Assembly (NCBI RefSeq): GCF_003989745.1
Contig: NZ_RZGS01000005.1
Span: 29,418-93,417 of the forward strand
DNA length: 64,000 nucleotides
Reading direction: 5' to 3'
From: Legionella septentrionalis
GTDB lineage: Bacteria > Pseudomonadota > Gammaproteobacteria > Legionellales > Legionellaceae
The position numbers were made by a program, and so were the translations under genes. Under the pieces are notes generated by a model. It made no database searches. It saw only the letters and a list, made by a program, of their open reading frames with translations, and had not been told where the DNA came from. Shown here one piece after another: positions 9,317 through 19,861 of the stretch; positions within the stretch are counted from its first letter, which is position 1, and every line of letters starts with the position of its first letter.

Positions 9317-10038
9317 TATCTTCCCGTTTGTTGTTTCCATCGCACCGCCATACCGCGTGCATAACGTAAATCAACACTAGACAGTTGTTCTGATTTATCT
9401 GCAAAAACAGCGAGATATGCCTTACAAAACCGCTCGACACGCTTTTCTAAATCTCGCTTGCCTAAATGCAGCTGGATACCATTGGTCAAGGATAGTTCCC
9501 AAGCCTGGTTATTTCTCAGTTGCAAAGAAGCTGCATGTAACCCATATGTTGCTAATAGCTTACTCAATTTTTGATAAATTTGTAAGACGTCCGCTTGTTG
9601 ATTTGCAGGTCCTAATAATTGTGGCAAGTTCGTCTCTGCCTGTTCTTGGCCAATACTGAACAATTGCCCTTCTGCAGTAACCAATGCATCATTCCAACTT
9701 GCAATCGGGGCTTTTTCCACCAAAGTGATCTTAAGCGTGTCAGGCCAAATGCGTTCAATATTTACTTGTTCAGCCCAATCCAAAGAAACCAAGTCAGCAT
9801 GCAAGCGTCTGACTGGTAAGGAAAAAAAACTCGAATTAAGATAATTGGTCAAAACTTCTTCAAGTTGTTTACGCGTGATGTGCTGGAAACTTGCAGTGAT
9901 TTTAACCGTGGTGATGGGGAAACGTTGCGCATCAGCGAGAAACAAATAAACCAGACGCGCTGTTAATAAAAATGCACAGGCGAAAAGCAGCGTCAAAAAA
10001 GTTACGTAACGTAATCGCCCTCTGTCCACATCCACCAC
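9316..10038 (-). CDS. ftsQ: Cell division protein FtsQ
   Basis: 240 residues. FtsQ is a bitopic inner-membrane divisome protein. A single membrane segment (about residues 12-34) is followed by a POTRA-type domain starting FPITTVKITASFQHITRKQL and by the FtsQ beta domain. The hallmark ERIWPDTLKITLVEKAPIA is present. It lies between ddlB and ftsA and overlaps ftsA by one base. Confidence 0.93.
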   Translation of the reverse strand: MVDVDRGRLRYVTFLTLLFACAFLLTARLVYLFLADAQRFPITTVKITASFQHITRKQLEEVLTNYLNSSFFSLPVRRLHADLVSLDWAEQVNIERIWPDTLKITLVEKAPIASWNDALVTAEGQLFSIGQEQAETNLPQLLGPANQQADVLQIYQKLSKLLATYGLHAASLQLRNNQAWELSLTNGIQLHLGKRDLEKRVERFCKAYLAVFADKSEQLSSVDLRYARGMAVRWKQQTGR

Positions 10039-10047
10039 CTGTTAATG

Positions 10048-11142
10048 TTACTGATAATGCGTTACCAAACGCTGGCGGCACTCATGATGAAATAACGCCA
10101 GATTAATAAGCTCATCCAGCAATGCTTGATAAGGTAAACCGCTTGCCTGCCATAATTTGGGATACATGCTGATTGGAGTAAACCCAGGCAAGGTATTGAT
10201 TTCATTAAAATAAATATCGCCCGTTTCATCATTTACAAAAAAATCAACTCTAGCCAACCCCTTGCATTTTAAATTAACAAAAATTTCAGCGGCGCTCTTT
10301 TGTAAGCGATTTAATAATTCTTCATTTATTTTTGCCGGCACGTGCAGCTCAGTTTGTTCACTTTCCAGATATTTGGCAGTATAAGAATAAAACCCATCCG
10401 CATGATTGACACAAATTTCGCCAGCCAAAGTTACTTTTGGGGGATGCGCAGGTGATGAATTTTCAAGCACCGCCAATTCAATTTCGCGGCCCTTGATGTA
10501 TTCTTCCACCAAAATTTCTTCATCATATTGCTTTGCATCGGCTATGGCAGCCATGAGTTCCGACTTATTTTTAGCCTTGTGAATGCCGACGCTTGAGCCC
10601 ATGCAACAGGGCTTCACAAATAAAGGCCAACCGAATTCCGCCGCGACTTCATGGCAAAATTGTTCAACCTCCTCTGTGGAAGCATGCCAAGAAAGCAAGC
10701 GATAGCGTGCGGATTTTATCCCGTTTACACAAGCCAAGCGCCTTGCAATGTCTTTATCCATGCCAACTGCGGAAGATAATACCGTACAACCTACATAAGC
10801 CACACCAACTAACTCTAACAAACCTTGCAGGCATCCATCTTCATAAAGTGGCCCATGGGTTACAGGAAATACGACATCGGCTTTTACCGCAAAACGGCCG
10901 TCGATGACAATGGAATCCAGGGGTGTGGAATTTGCGGTTACTATGGGCAGGGAATGTGGGTAAGCCAATAATTCTTCATACTGGTTTAAAAAATATCGTC
11001 CTTCTTTGTCTATGCCAATGGGAATGATGTTATAACGAGAGGTTTCTAAATTGGATAAGACTGAAGCGGCTGATATTAATGAAATTTCATGCTCTCCGGA
11101 TTTGCCTCCATAGAGCAATACCAAATTAATTCGATTTGACAT
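10048..11142 (-). CDS. ddlB: D-alanine--D-alanine ligase
   Basis: 364 residues. This ATP-grasp enzyme joins two D-Ala residues for the peptidoglycan stem peptide. It starts [21 protein letters not shown], with the KSGEHE substrate motif; the ATP-grasp region [12 protein letters not shown] and the metal-binding [12 protein letters not shown] are intact. The ATG at 11142 has GGAG 6 bases upstream and lies inside the end of murB (17-base overlap), indicating translational coupling. An ATG at 11169 would add nine residues and is not favoured. Confidence 0.96.
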   Translation of the reverse strand: MSNRINLVLLYGGKSGEHEISLISAASVLSNLETSRYNIIPIGIDKEGRYFLNQYEELLAYPHSLPIVTANSTPLDSIVIDGRFAVKADVVFPVTHGPLYEDGCLQGLLELVGVAYVGCTVLSSAVGMDKDIARRLACVNGIKSARYRLLSWHASTEEVEQFCHEVAAEFGWPLFVKPCCMGSSVGIHKAKNKSELMAAIADAKQYDEEILVEEYIKGREIELAVLENSSPAHPPKVTLAGEICVNHADGFYSYTAKYLESEQTELHVPAKINEELLNRLQKSAAEIFVNLKCKGLARVDFFVNDETGDIYFNEINTLPGFTPISMYPKLWQASGLPYQALLDELINLALFHHECRQRLVTHYQ

Positions 11143-12052
11143 GTTCGTCTCCAACAATATGCACTTCACGGACTAATTCGATTCCTGTCTGCTCATACAC
11201 TGTTTTTTGCACAAAGTGAATTAAAGACTCGATGTCGCTTGCTGAAGCCATACCTTCATGATTAATAATAAAATTAGCATGTTTTTCAGAAACCATAGCG
11301 CCGCCAAGACGCTTGCCTTTTAAACCGCATGATTCAATTAGCTTGGCTGCATAATGATTGGGAGGATTCCTGAAAACCGAACCGCAATTATATTCATTCG
11401 TGGGCTGAGTTTCAGCGCGCCGCGCTAATAATTCTTTTATCAATTGTAACGATTTCTCTTTATCGCCAGGAATTAAACGACAAGTGGCAGCAATAAACCA
11501 TTCATTTTCAGCCAATCCGGCCATGTGACGATAGGCAATTTCAAATTCTGCCGGGGCACGACGACGGATTTCCCCGTGGCGGGTAATGGTTTCTACCTCA
11601 ACGACGTATTTCCAGGTTTCGCCATTAAAACAGCCTGCATTCATACGCAACGCACCACCCATCGTCCCAGGAATCCCGGCCCAAAACTCGCCGCCTGCCA
11701 ATTGATTGCGGGCGCAAAACCTAGCCATTTTAGCGCAAGAAACGCCTGCCTCAACACGGACTTCCTCCGCTTTAACCAACTCTATGGCATTTAAACAACC
11801 CTGGGTCAGGATAACCGTACCTGCAAAACCGCCATCTTTAATTAACGTATTGCTGCCCAAACCTAGCCAAAGCAAAGGCTCTTCATCAGGCAATTGCTTT
11901 AAAAAGAGGACTAAATCAGCAAGATTTGCCGGTTTATACATCCTTTTGGCAGAACCGCCAATACGCCAGGTTGTATAATCAGCCAAGGGTTCGTTAAACA
12001 ATAACTGCCCTTTATAAATGACGTCGTTTAATTCCGCAACCGAAGTGTTCAC
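11126..12052 (-). CDS. murB: UDP-N-acetylenolpyruvoylglucosamine reductase MurB
   Basis: 308 residues. This FAD enzyme reduces UDP-GlcNAc-enolpyruvate to UDP-MurNAc. FAD-binding elements [24 protein letters not shown] and [15 protein letters not shown] are visible, as is the catalytic-Ser motif NCGSVFRNP. The sequence fits the shorter type IIb-like MurB rather than the E. coli form. The start codon is GTG, overlapping the murC stop as GTGA. Confidence 0.96.
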   Translation of the reverse strand: MNTSVAELNDVIYKGQLLFNEPLADYTTWRIGGSAKRMYKPANLADLVLFLKQLPDEEPLLWLGLGSNTLIKDGGFAGTVILTQGCLNAIELVKAEEVRVEAGVSCAKMARFCARNQLAGGEFWAGIPGTMGGALRMNAGCFNGETWKYVVEVETITRHGEIRRRAPAEFEIAYRHMAGLAENEWFIAATCRLIPGDKEKSLQLIKELLARRAETQPTNEYNCGSVFRNPPNHYAAKLIESCGLKGKRLGGAMVSEKHANFIINHEGMASASDIESLIHFVQKTVYEQTGIELVREVHIVGDEHVKSN

Positions 12053-13470
12053 GCTGTTTCTCGCAATTTTTGCACCAAGTTATTGGCCAATTGACCGATA
12101 TTACCGGCCCCCTGCATGAGAATCACATCCCCATCGGCAACAAGCTGATCCAACGTTTGCTCAAGGTTTTGATCGTTCACTAATGATACATTAGGAAAAT
12201 GAGCACGGATTTGCTGTGCCAGTTTTTCACTGGAGATGCCAGGAATTGCCGGTTCACCGGCTGAATAAATATCCAGCAGCAACAATTCATCCGAAAGGCT
12301 TAAAGCCTGAACAAATTGCGGAAAAAGGGATTGCGTGCGCGTATAACGATGCGGTTGGAATACATGGATGAGCCGCTTATCCGGCCAAACGGCACGAAAC
12401 GCATCAATAGTGGAGGAAATTTCACTGGGGTGGTGACCATAATCATCAACAATTAAAGCCTTACCCTTGGGAAAATCACGTTCCCCCAACATTTGAAAAC
12501 GCCTGCCAACACCCTCAAACTTGACTAAGCCCCGGACAATGGAGTCATCGTCCACCTCTAACTCGGTGGCAATGGCAATAGCCGCCAGTGCATTTAATAC
12601 ATTGTGGCGACCAGGCCACTGAAATTGTATGGTTAAAGGTTTATGCGGGGCTGGCCTTTCCACATGAAAGCGGCTAAGCAACCCCTGCTGCGTCCAGTCC
12701 AAGGCACGATAATGTGCTCCCTCGCGAAAACCATAGGTTAACGTAGGCCGTTGAATGGCAGGCAAAATATGGCGGATTTCTTCATCTTCTATACAAACCA
12801 CGGCAACGCCGTAAAATGGCAAATGATGCAGAAATTCAATAAATGTATTGCGCAAGACATTAAAATCATTTCCATATGTGCCCATGTGATCCGCATCAAT
12901 ATTAGTCACTACAGCCATCGTCGGCTTTAAAAACAGAAATGACGCATCGCTTTCATCGGCTTCGGCTACAAAATAAGCCGATTTACCGAGCTGGGCATTG
13001 CTGCCACAACTGTTTAACTTACCACCAATGACAAAACTTGGATCAAGCCCGCCTTCAGCCAATAAACTGCTAACCAAACTTGTGGTTGTAGTTTTACCAT
13101 GAGTCCCTGCTATTGCAATGCCTTGGCGAAACCGCATCAGTTCGGCCAGCATCATAGCGCGCGGGATTACCGGGATCATTTGTTCGCGAGCAGCTATAAT
13201 TTCCGGATTGTGATCGGCAACTGCCGTAGAGCGGACCACCACATCTGCCCCAGAAATATTTTCAGTTCGATGCCCGATATGTATTGGAATGCCTAAGGAT
13301 CGCAAATGTTGCACAGAACGGGTTTCACCTAAATCAGAACCTGTGATGCGATAACCCTCATTGTGTAATACCTCGGCAATACCACACATGCCGGAACCGC
13401 CGATACCCACAAAATGTATATGTTCTACCCGCCCCATCCTTGGTGATAGAAAGTTTCCTCTGCTGTCCAC
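12049..13470 (-). CDS. murC: UDP-N-acetylmuramate--L-alanine ligase MurC
   Basis: 473 residues. It adds L-Ala to UDP-MurNAc. The dinucleotide-like N-terminus HFVGIGGSGMCGIAEVL, the P-loop GTHGKTTT and the Mur-ligase C-terminal domain with VFQPHRYTRT are present. The annotated start is GTG, with AAGGGGG 6 bases upstream; the internal ATG at residue 12 lacks a well-placed ribosome site. It follows ftsW after only 36 bp, where murG would be expected. Confidence 0.96.
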   Translation of the reverse strand: MDSRGNFLSPRMGRVEHIHFVGIGGSGMCGIAEVLHNEGYRITGSDLGETRSVQHLRSLGIPIHIGHRTENISGADVVVRSTAVADHNPEIIAAREQMIPVIPRAMMLAELMRFRQGIAIAGTHGKTTTTSLVSSLLAEGGLDPSFVIGGKLNSCGSNAQLGKSAYFVAEADESDASFLFLKPTMAVVTNIDADHMGTYGNDFNVLRNTFIEFLHHLPFYGVAVVCIEDEEIRHILPAIQRPTLTYGFREGAHYRALDWTQQGLLSRFHVERPAPHKPLTIQFQWPGRHNVLNALAAIAIATELEVDDDSIVRGLVKFEGVGRRFQMLGERDFPKGKALIVDDYGHHPSEISSTIDAFRAVWPDKRLIHVFQPHRYTRTQSLFPQFVQALSLSDELLLLDIYSAGEPAIPGISSEKLAQQIRAHFPNVSLVNDQNLEQTLDQLVADGDVILMQGAGNIGQLANNLVQKLRETA

Positions 13471-13506
13471 AGCATTCCCCCTTGTGTAGTCGATTGCATT
13501 GCCTCT

Positions 13507-14676
13507 TTATAAACCAAGAGACTGCCAACGATTTTCATGATCAATTCGTAACAATAAAGCGATAACACAAATGCAGACGACCATGCTGGCACCACCGTAG
13601 CTCATTAACGGCAGCGTCAATCCTTTTGTTGGCAGCAAGCCAGCATTGACACCCATATTAATCGCCGCTTGCAACCCCAACCAGAACGTAATTCCATAAG
13701 CCGTGTATGCGGCAAATAAACGATTCTGGGCATAAGCATTCAAACCAATTAATAAACCCCTAAAAACCAGTATACTATACAAAGTTAAAACAAGCAGAAT
13801 TCCGACCAGCCCTAATTCTTCCGCCAGTACTGCAAATAAAAAATCTGTGTGTGCTTCGGGCAAATAAAATAATTTTTGCACACTATCACCCAACCCTTCG
13901 CCAAACCATCCCCCCCGTCCGAAGGCAATGAGGGATTGAGTCAATTGATAACCTGTATTGTACTGATCAGCCCATGGGTTTAAAAAACCGGTTAACCGCT
14001 TTAAACGATAAGGGGATGAAATTGCCAGAAAAGCAAAACTCGCACTTACCAACAATAATAAACCCACGTAATAACGCAATTTCACGCCCGTTAAAAACAA
14101 CATGGCCATCGCAGTTCCTGCAATCACCACCGTGGCTCCAAAATCTGGCTCCGAAAGTAATAAAAAAGAAAAAATCCCCAATATGATCATGGGCTTGATA
14201 AAGCCCATGAGACTTTGATTCATCATTTGCTGCTGGCGAACCAAATATCCCGACAAATAAAAAATCATGGTCACTTTTGCAAGCTCTGAAACCTGAATCC
14301 CGATAGGCCCCAGAGAAAGCCAGCGACGGCTACCATTGACCATGCGTCCGATACCTGGAATCAGTACCAAAAGAAGCATTAACAAACAAATCAACAGCAA
14401 CGGAATGCTGGCTTTTTCCCAAACGCTGCTGTCGGTGCGGATAATAATGATGGCTGCACTAAAACCCAGCGCAAGGTAACAGGCTTGCCGGATTAAAAAA
14501 TGAAATGGCTGGTGATAATTTCTGGCTGATATCATCACCGAGCTTGAGGCAACCATCATTAAGCCAATGATGATTAGCCCCATGACTGCAGCAATCAACC
14601 ATTTATCATACAAAGCCAATGGTTTATTCGTCGGTTTTCCACGTTGTGTATAATGGCGAGGTCGCATGGTACTCAC
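13507..14676 (-). CDS. ftsW: SEDS glycosyltransferase FtsW
   Basis: 389 residues with about ten membrane segments. FtsW polymerises lipid II at the septum together with FtsI. The SEDS signature near the C-terminus (GLTLPLMSYGGAS) and the central GPIGIQVSELAKVTMIFYL are visible. It overlaps murD by four bases (ATGA). The N-terminal about 25 residues are hydrophilic and basic, as is usual for FtsW. The downstream neighbour is murC rather than murG. Confidence 0.95.
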   Translation of the reverse strand: MSTMRPRHYTQRGKPTNKPLALYDKWLIAAVMGLIIIGLMMVASSSVMISARNYHQPFHFLIRQACYLALGFSAAIIIIRTDSSVWEKASIPLLLICLLMLLLVLIPGIGRMVNGSRRWLSLGPIGIQVSELAKVTMIFYLSGYLVRQQQMMNQSLMGFIKPMIILGIFSFLLLSEPDFGATVVIAGTAMAMLFLTGVKLRYYVGLLLLVSASFAFLAISSPYRLKRLTGFLNPWADQYNTGYQLTQSLIAFGRGGWFGEGLGDSVQKLFYLPEAHTDFLFAVLAEELGLVGILLVLTLYSILVFRGLLIGLNAYAQNRLFAAYTAYGITFWLGLQAAINMGVNAGLLPTKGLTLPLMSYGGASMVVCICVIALLLRIDHENRWQSLGL

Positions 14677-16016
14677 AAAGCGTTCACCGCAGCAATAAAA
14701 TCATCTCCGCGATGATTAAAATCCCGAAACATATCAAAACTTGCACATGCAGGCGACAACAACACGACATCACCCGGTTTTGCGTGAGATTTCGCCACAT
14801 GGACTGCTTCATCCAGTGAAGGTGCACGTAATACGGGTACGGCATTTCCGATTGCTTTTTCGATTTTATCAGCATCTTCACCAATTAAAACAACTGAACG
14901 GACATAATCAGCCACCGGTTGATGAAGCTCTGAAAAATCAGCGCCCTTTCCCTGTCCCCCGGCGATTAATACGATTTTGCCTTGCATAGAGCCTCCTATC
15001 CCTGAAATTGCAGACATCGTCGCACCTACGTTCGTGCCCTTCGAATCATTAATCCAATCCACGCCGTCCAATGTTCTCACCCATTGGCTGCGATGCGGCA
15101 AACCTGAAAAACGCGTTAACACTTCAGTCATAAAAACTGGAGCGATACCTACTGCATCTGCCAAAGCACAGGCAGCCAGAGCGTTTAACCAATTGTGTTT
15201 TCCTTTTATACGCAAAGCATCGGTGGGCAACAAGCGCTCCTCTCCGTGGGAAAGGTAAGTAATGGCATCGGTGGTGATTAATCCCCAATTTCCGGCGCGT
15301 GGTGCATCGAGGCCATAACTTAATACTTTGGCAGCCTGAACTTTACTAGCATCAGGATGCGTATATTCGTCCGCACGGTTATAAATCAATGTCTTGGCTT
15401 GCTGATAAACCCGGTGCTTTGACTGAACATAAGCATCAAACGTGTGGTGCCTGTCCAAATGGTCAGGCGTGACATTTAAAATGGTGGCAGCCACAGGAGC
15501 TAATGAGTGCGTGAGGTCTAATTGAAAACTCGATAATTCTAATACCCACAAATCGTAACGCACGCCAACATCCAAAATATCTAATACAGGCAAGCCAATA
15601 TTCCCGGCTACTGCCACGGTCAATCCTGAAGCTTTGGCCATTTCACCTACTAACGTGGTGACAGTGGATTTACCATTGGTGCCAGTAATAGCGACGATAG
15701 GAACATCAACTTCACGCGCCAAACACTCAATGTCGCCCAATACAGAAATACCCTGCTGCATGGCTTTCTTAAGAAAGGGTTCATCCAAAGACACACCTGG
15801 ACTGCAAATGATTTCGCTCAGCTGCGGATACAAACTTTCCGGCAATGTTTGCAAAAAAACGTCTACATCCGGAAATTGAGCCTGAAACTCAGCTAATCCC
15901 GTCGGGTTTTCACGCGTATCAAACATCACAAAAGGCATGTTTCTTCGATGCATGTAACGAGCAATCGACAGCCCGGTTTTACCCAAACCAACTACTAGAT
16001 GCAACGACGGGTGCAT
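14673..16016 (-). CDS. murD: UDP-N-acetylmuramoylalanine--D-glutamate ligase MurD
   Basis: 447 residues from the ATG at 16016 (MHPSLHLVVGLGKTGLS), which has GAGG 7 bases upstream; the ATG at 16031 has none. MurD adds D-Glu to UDP-MurNAc-L-Ala. The N-terminal LVVGLGKTGLSIARY, the P-loop ITGTNGKSTV and the Mur C-terminal NDSKGTNVGAT and SPACASFDMF motifs are all present. Confidence 0.96.
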   Translation of the reverse strand: MHPSLHLVVGLGKTGLSIARYMHRRNMPFVMFDTRENPTGLAEFQAQFPDVDVFLQTLPESLYPQLSEIICSPGVSLDEPFLKKAMQQGISVLGDIECLAREVDVPIVAITGTNGKSTVTTLVGEMAKASGLTVAVAGNIGLPVLDILDVGVRYDLWVLELSSFQLDLTHSLAPVAATILNVTPDHLDRHHTFDAYVQSKHRVYQQAKTLIYNRADEYTHPDASKVQAAKVLSYGLDAPRAGNWGLITTDAITYLSHGEERLLPTDALRIKGKHNWLNALAACALADAVGIAPVFMTEVLTRFSGLPHRSQWVRTLDGVDWINDSKGTNVGATMSAISGIGGSMQGKIVLIAGGQGKGADFSELHQPVADYVRSVVLIGEDADKIEKAIGNAVPVLRAPSLDEAVHVAKSHAKPGDVVLLSPACASFDMFRDFNHRGDDFIAAVNAL

Positions 16017-16068
16017 ATAGATACCTCTCATAAAATGGTTGATAGTGCCAACCTTTAATTTGAATCAA

Positions 16069-17154
16069 TTACCGCAGTTTTAATGTGGCAAGACCGCAAA
16101 GCACAAAAATAACGGTCATAATCCAAAAACGCACAATAACTTTCGGCTCCGACCATCCTTTTAACTCGAAATGGTGATGCAAAGGCGCCATACGGAATAA
16201 ACGTTTGCCGCCCGAATACTTAAAATAACCTACTTGCAAAATGACGGACAAGGTTTCAAGTACAAATAACCCGCCCATGATCAACAAAACCAGTTCTTGC
16301 CTTACCACCACAGCAACACTACCTAGGGCCGCCCCTAATGCAAGCGAACCGACATCCCCCATGAATACTTGGGCAGGATAACTGTTGTACCAAAGAAAAC
16401 CCAAACCTGCGCCAACCATTGCAGAACAAAAAATAGTCAACTCACCAGTATTCGGTACATATGGAATGGCAAGATAATGAGCATATACTGCATTGCTGGC
16501 AGCATAAGCAAATACGCCTAAGGCACCCGCTACCATGACGATAGGCATGATCGCCAAACCATCCAGCCCGTCGGTAAGATTAACCGCATTGCTGCTTCCA
16601 ACAATTGCAAAATAAGCTAAAACCAGAAAAACAGGACCCAAATCGATTAATAAATTCTTGAAAAACGGGATCGTCAACTGTGTCTGGATCGGCATGTCAG
16701 CATGCCAATACAAATAAACAACTGCCACGATAGCAATTAATGATTGCCAAAAATATTTCCAGCGCGCCGGCAACCCTTTACTGTTTTTAAGGACCAATTT
16801 GCGATAGTCATCGACCCAGCCCACCAATCCAAACCCCAGGGTGACCAATAATACCAGCCACAGGCTTGCTTGGCGTAAGTCTCCCCAAAGCAAGGTACTT
16901 ACGGTCACGGCTAATAAAATCAATACTCCGCCCATCGTTGGAGTACCGGCTTTCGAGAGATGCGTTTTGGGACCGTCGTCGCGAACCATTTGTCCAATCT
17001 GCAAACCGCGCAACCAGCGGATCATGGCCGGACCACAAAAAAGCCCTACCAACAAAGCAGTCAATGCTGCCAGAATAGAGCGGAATGTTAAATATTGAAA
17101 GACTCGAAATGCGTGATATTGTCCTTGCAATAGTTGCGTTAACCAATACAACAT
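16069..17154 (-). CDS. mraY: Phospho-N-acetylmuramoyl-pentapeptide transferase MraY
   Basis: 361 residues with about ten membrane segments. MraY forms lipid I on the inner membrane. The signatures [39 protein letters not shown] and [10 protein letters not shown] and the [10 protein letters not shown] histidine loop are all present. A candidate promoter lies about 145 bp upstream, so the mraY-to-ftsA run may be a separate unit from murF. Confidence 0.97.
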   Translation of the reverse strand: MLYWLTQLLQGQYHAFRVFQYLTFRSILAALTALLVGLFCGPAMIRWLRGLQIGQMVRDDGPKTHLSKAGTPTMGGVLILLAVTVSTLLWGDLRQASLWLVLLVTLGFGLVGWVDDYRKLVLKNSKGLPARWKYFWQSLIAIVAVVYLYWHADMPIQTQLTIPFFKNLLIDLGPVFLVLAYFAIVGSSNAVNLTDGLDGLAIMPIVMVAGALGVFAYAASNAVYAHYLAIPYVPNTGELTIFCSAMVGAGLGFLWYNSYPAQVFMGDVGSLALGAALGSVAVVVRQELVLLIMGGLFVLETLSVILQVGYFKYSGGKRLFRMAPLHHHFELKGWSEPKVIVRFWIMTVIFVLCGLATLKLR

Positions 17155-17297
17155 GTATGTTACCTCTATCGTTCTTAATTCTATGTGGGAGGCGAATAGC
17201 TTGGTTAATCAGTCACTAAAAGAGGACAAGCTGTTCGATTGCAGACATTGCTGTGCACCGCTCTGAAAAGCACAGCTTAGCCACAAATCGATAGATT

Positions 17298-17326
17298 TTT
17301 ATACTTTTAGCAAGAGTTGTTAACAA
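17298..17326 (-). promoter_or_regulatory. Candidate sigma70 promoter for mraY
   Basis: On the minus strand TTGTTA (17321-17326) and TATAAA (17298-17303) are separated by exactly 17 bp in the 258-bp murF-mraY gap. Nothing else recognisable was seen in that gap. Confidence 0.45.
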
Positions 17327-17412
17327 GCCCTAATAAAAAAACAGCAAAGCATATCATATTCCTCTAACTTCAACTATTCACCATGAGCGGCTCATATGCA
17401 ATATTGTTGCCA

Positions 17413-18744
17413 TTAATTTATTAATTGCTGAACGATATTCTCCATAGCAGCCGAACGTGAACCTTTAACTAAAACAATGGTTTCCTCATCCAAGCATGGC
17501 AACAAATCCTGTATTAAAGCAGCCTGGCTGGGATAATGCTTACCGCGAGCACCATAAGCATGCGCAGTAAACTGGCTGTGGGCGCCGCATGTCATCAGCA
17601 TGTCAATGCCATGCTGACGCGCAGCTTCACCCACTTCCTCATGGTGTTGCCTGGCCCATTCCCCCAATTCCCCCATATCCCCAAATACAAAAATGCGCTT
17701 GCCTTTATATTTTGCTAAAACTTCCAACGCCGCTAATACGGAGCGAAGGTTTGCATTATAGGTATCATCCAAAACTAAAGATTGATTTTTTCCAATGCGT
17801 GGTGTCATCCTGCCCGCTACCCCGGCAAACTCTGATAGAGAAGAGGCAATTCGCACAGTGTCGATGCCCAGCGCCCAGGTACATGCAGCAGCTGCCAAGG
17901 CATTGCAGACGTTATGGTAACCTGGCACCCGCAGACTAATTTGCGCTTCTGCTGCTGGCGTCACTAAAACGAATTGGGCATGACCTTTCTCATCAAAAAT
18001 AATGTCGCGCGCATGGATATCGGTTGATTTCGCGGCAGAGAATTGGACCTTTTTCTTCCCTTGCAAGCAGTCATCCCAAAAATGCGCATATGCATCATCG
18101 GCATTGATAATTGCCGTACCATCTTTCGGCAAACCCTGATGAATTTCACCTTTCGCCTTGGCCACGCCATCGATGGAACCAAATCCCTCTACATGAGCCG
18201 GGGCAATGTTATTAATTAACGTGACTTGCGGTTTTACGATAGCCACGCTATGCGCAATTTCTCCGGGATGATTTGCACCTAATTCAAAAACGGCATAACG
18301 ATGTTCCGGCTTAAGGTGTAAAACGCTCAACGGCACACCGATATGATTATTTAAATTACCACGGGTAGCATGGGATGGCTGCGGAAGTATGGCCGCAATC
18401 ATTTCTTTCACCGTCGTTTTACCATTGCTTCCGGTTAAAGCAATGACATTGCAAGCATGCTTTTGTCGATGCTGCGCCGCAATAAGCGCCAATGCGTGCA
18501 GAGCATCCGGGATCACAAATTGCACTGCCTGCATATGCGGTATTTCTTTTTCACAAAGAACCGCTATAGCCCCCCTGCTGACTGCTTCGGCAATAAAGTC
18601 GTGCCCGTCGAAGCGCTCCCCTTTGATGGCGACAAATAAACTGCGTGGCTGCACTTGACGGCTATCAATCGATATACTGCTCAATTCTGCGTCTTGTGTA
18701 CATGTTGTATTTAATAAGGCGGCGATTTCCTGAAGTCTCATCAT
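17413..18744 (-). CDS. murF: UDP-MurNAc-tripeptide--D-alanyl-D-alanine ligase MurF
   Basis: 443 residues. MurF adds D-Ala-D-Ala to the nucleotide precursor. The N-terminal SIDSRQVQPRSLFVAIKGERFDG motif, the P-loop ALTGSNGKTTVKEM and the DDTYNANLRS and VFGDMGELG motifs are intact. It starts 6 bases after the DUF167 gene, so it sits in the smc-zipA unit instead of following murE. Confidence 0.96.
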   Translation of the reverse strand: MMRLQEIAALLNTTCTQDAELSSISIDSRQVQPRSLFVAIKGERFDGHDFIAEAVSRGAIAVLCEKEIPHMQAVQFVIPDALHALALIAAQHRQKHACNVIALTGSNGKTTVKEMIAAILPQPSHATRGNLNNHIGVPLSVLHLKPEHRYAVFELGANHPGEIAHSVAIVKPQVTLINNIAPAHVEGFGSIDGVAKAKGEIHQGLPKDGTAIINADDAYAHFWDDCLQGKKKVQFSAAKSTDIHARDIIFDEKGHAQFVLVTPAAEAQISLRVPGYHNVCNALAAAACTWALGIDTVRIASSLSEFAGVAGRMTPRIGKNQSLVLDDTYNANLRSVLAALEVLAKYKGKRIFVFGDMGELGEWARQHHEEVGEAARQHGIDMLMTCGAHSQFTAHAYGARGKHYPSQAALIQDLLPCLDEETIVLVKGSRSAAMENIVQQLIN

Positions 18745-18750
18745 GATGCA

Positions 18751-19071
18751 TTACTCGTTTAGTTCGGTGATTGTTTTTATAATTTTCTCTTGCTCTTCCG
18801 GCTTTGCCTGAATTTGCAAGCGTTTTTTTCGGCTCACAGCACCCTGTTGAATCGTTATATCTTTTTGTTTAACCCGTAATAACTTGGCTAGATATTTAAT
18901 GAGCTGCCGATTGGCCTCCCCTTCCTTGGCGGGTGCCTGCAGGCAAAGAAGCACCCCGCCATTTCCATCCAAGAGAAGCTGATTTTTTTTACTGCCTGGT
19001 TTGACTTTAATTTCCAATGAACAATAGTCAGGATAATGTTTTAACCAGGATGGTGGCTCATTGTTTTCCAC
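18751..19071 (-). CDS. DUF167 (YggU) family protein
   Basis: 106 residues. The core LEIKVKPGSKKNQL followed by LQAPAKEGEANRQLIKYLA and the end RKKRLQI define the DUF167/YggU family of small proteins of unknown role. It lies between zipA and murF with 6-base gaps on both sides. Confidence 0.85.
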   Translation of the reverse strand: MENNEPPSWLKHYPDYCSLEIKVKPGSKKNQLLLDGNGGVLLCLQAPAKEGEANRQLIKYLAKLLRVKQKDITIQQGAVSRKKRLQIQAKPEEQEKIIKTITELNE

Positions 19072-19077
19072 GAGCGG

Positions 19078-19851
19078 TTAATCAGCCACTTCTTCCAGCT
19101 GCAAACGCTGATAATAACGCTGCAAGGCAGCATCAGTTAAAGGCTTTCTCTGCTCATCGAGAAGATGGGCATCTAAGCCTTCGCTCAATTGTTTTGCAGT
19201 TTCCAGCATGATGGAAAAACGCTCGCTATCTATAGTCGAATTTCCTGATGTTTGCATAAACAAGCATAAACCACGCACACTGAATGCACCGATGTTTTGC
19301 AAATCAAATACGCCAGTTGACGTAGCTGCAGCCAGACTGCAGAGTACAGGACCCTGACCATTTGGATATTGGTGGCGATGGAATAAATTGCCTTCGCCAA
19401 AGCGCAAACCTGCAGCCAATACGGTTTGCAGCAATTCATAGCCTGCGAATTGACGATTTTCCTTGGCTAATAAAAATACCATAAACGCATGGCTTAAGTT
19501 ACGCGCCGCCGGTTCCTCTTTAACCATTATTTTTTCTTGCGGGGAAAGCTTAGGTGAGATGGCTTGTTTTTCATGTAGGGAAGGTTTTGCAGAGGGCGGC
19601 GGCGCGCTATATGCCTGCGGTTTTTCATGAACGACATAAACCGGCTCAGGGATTGCCTGTACTTTAGGCTCCTGATCGACTTTACGTACAGCAATGATGT
19701 CCTCAAAAGCAGGAGAATCGATTTGCCCCACAGACGGCTGATGATTTATTACAGCCGAACTTTGACGTCGCGCCTTTAACATGCGTCCTATGGCAATAAT
19801 CACTGCAATTAACAATAGGATGTTTAGCATCAAACTCCAGTTTGCCTGCAT
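19078..19851 (-). CDS. zipA: Cell division protein ZipA
   Basis: 257 residues from the second of two tandem ATGs; GAGGAG lies 6 bases before it and only 3 before the first. One N-terminal membrane segment (about residues 6-24) is followed by a basic stretch, a Pro-rich linker and the ZipA C-terminal FtsZ-binding domain, from about residue 120 (AFMVFLLAKENRQFAGYELL) to the end. ZipA anchors FtsZ to the membrane through the FtsZ tail. Placement directly after smc is common in gammaproteobacteria; the usual following ligA is absent. Confidence 0.93.
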   Translation of the reverse strand: MQANWSLMLNILLLIAVIIAIGRMLKARRQSSAVINHQPSVGQIDSPAFEDIIAVRKVDQEPKVQAIPEPVYVVHEKPQAYSAPPPSAKPSLHEKQAISPKLSPQEKIMVKEEPAARNLSHAFMVFLLAKENRQFAGYELLQTVLAAGLRFGEGNLFHRHQYPNGQGPVLCSLAAATSTGVFDLQNIGAFSVRGLCLFMQTSGNSTIDSERFSIMLETAKQLSEGLDAHLLDEQRKPLTDAALQRYYQRLQLEEVAD

Positions 19852-19861
19852 CATAAGCTCC

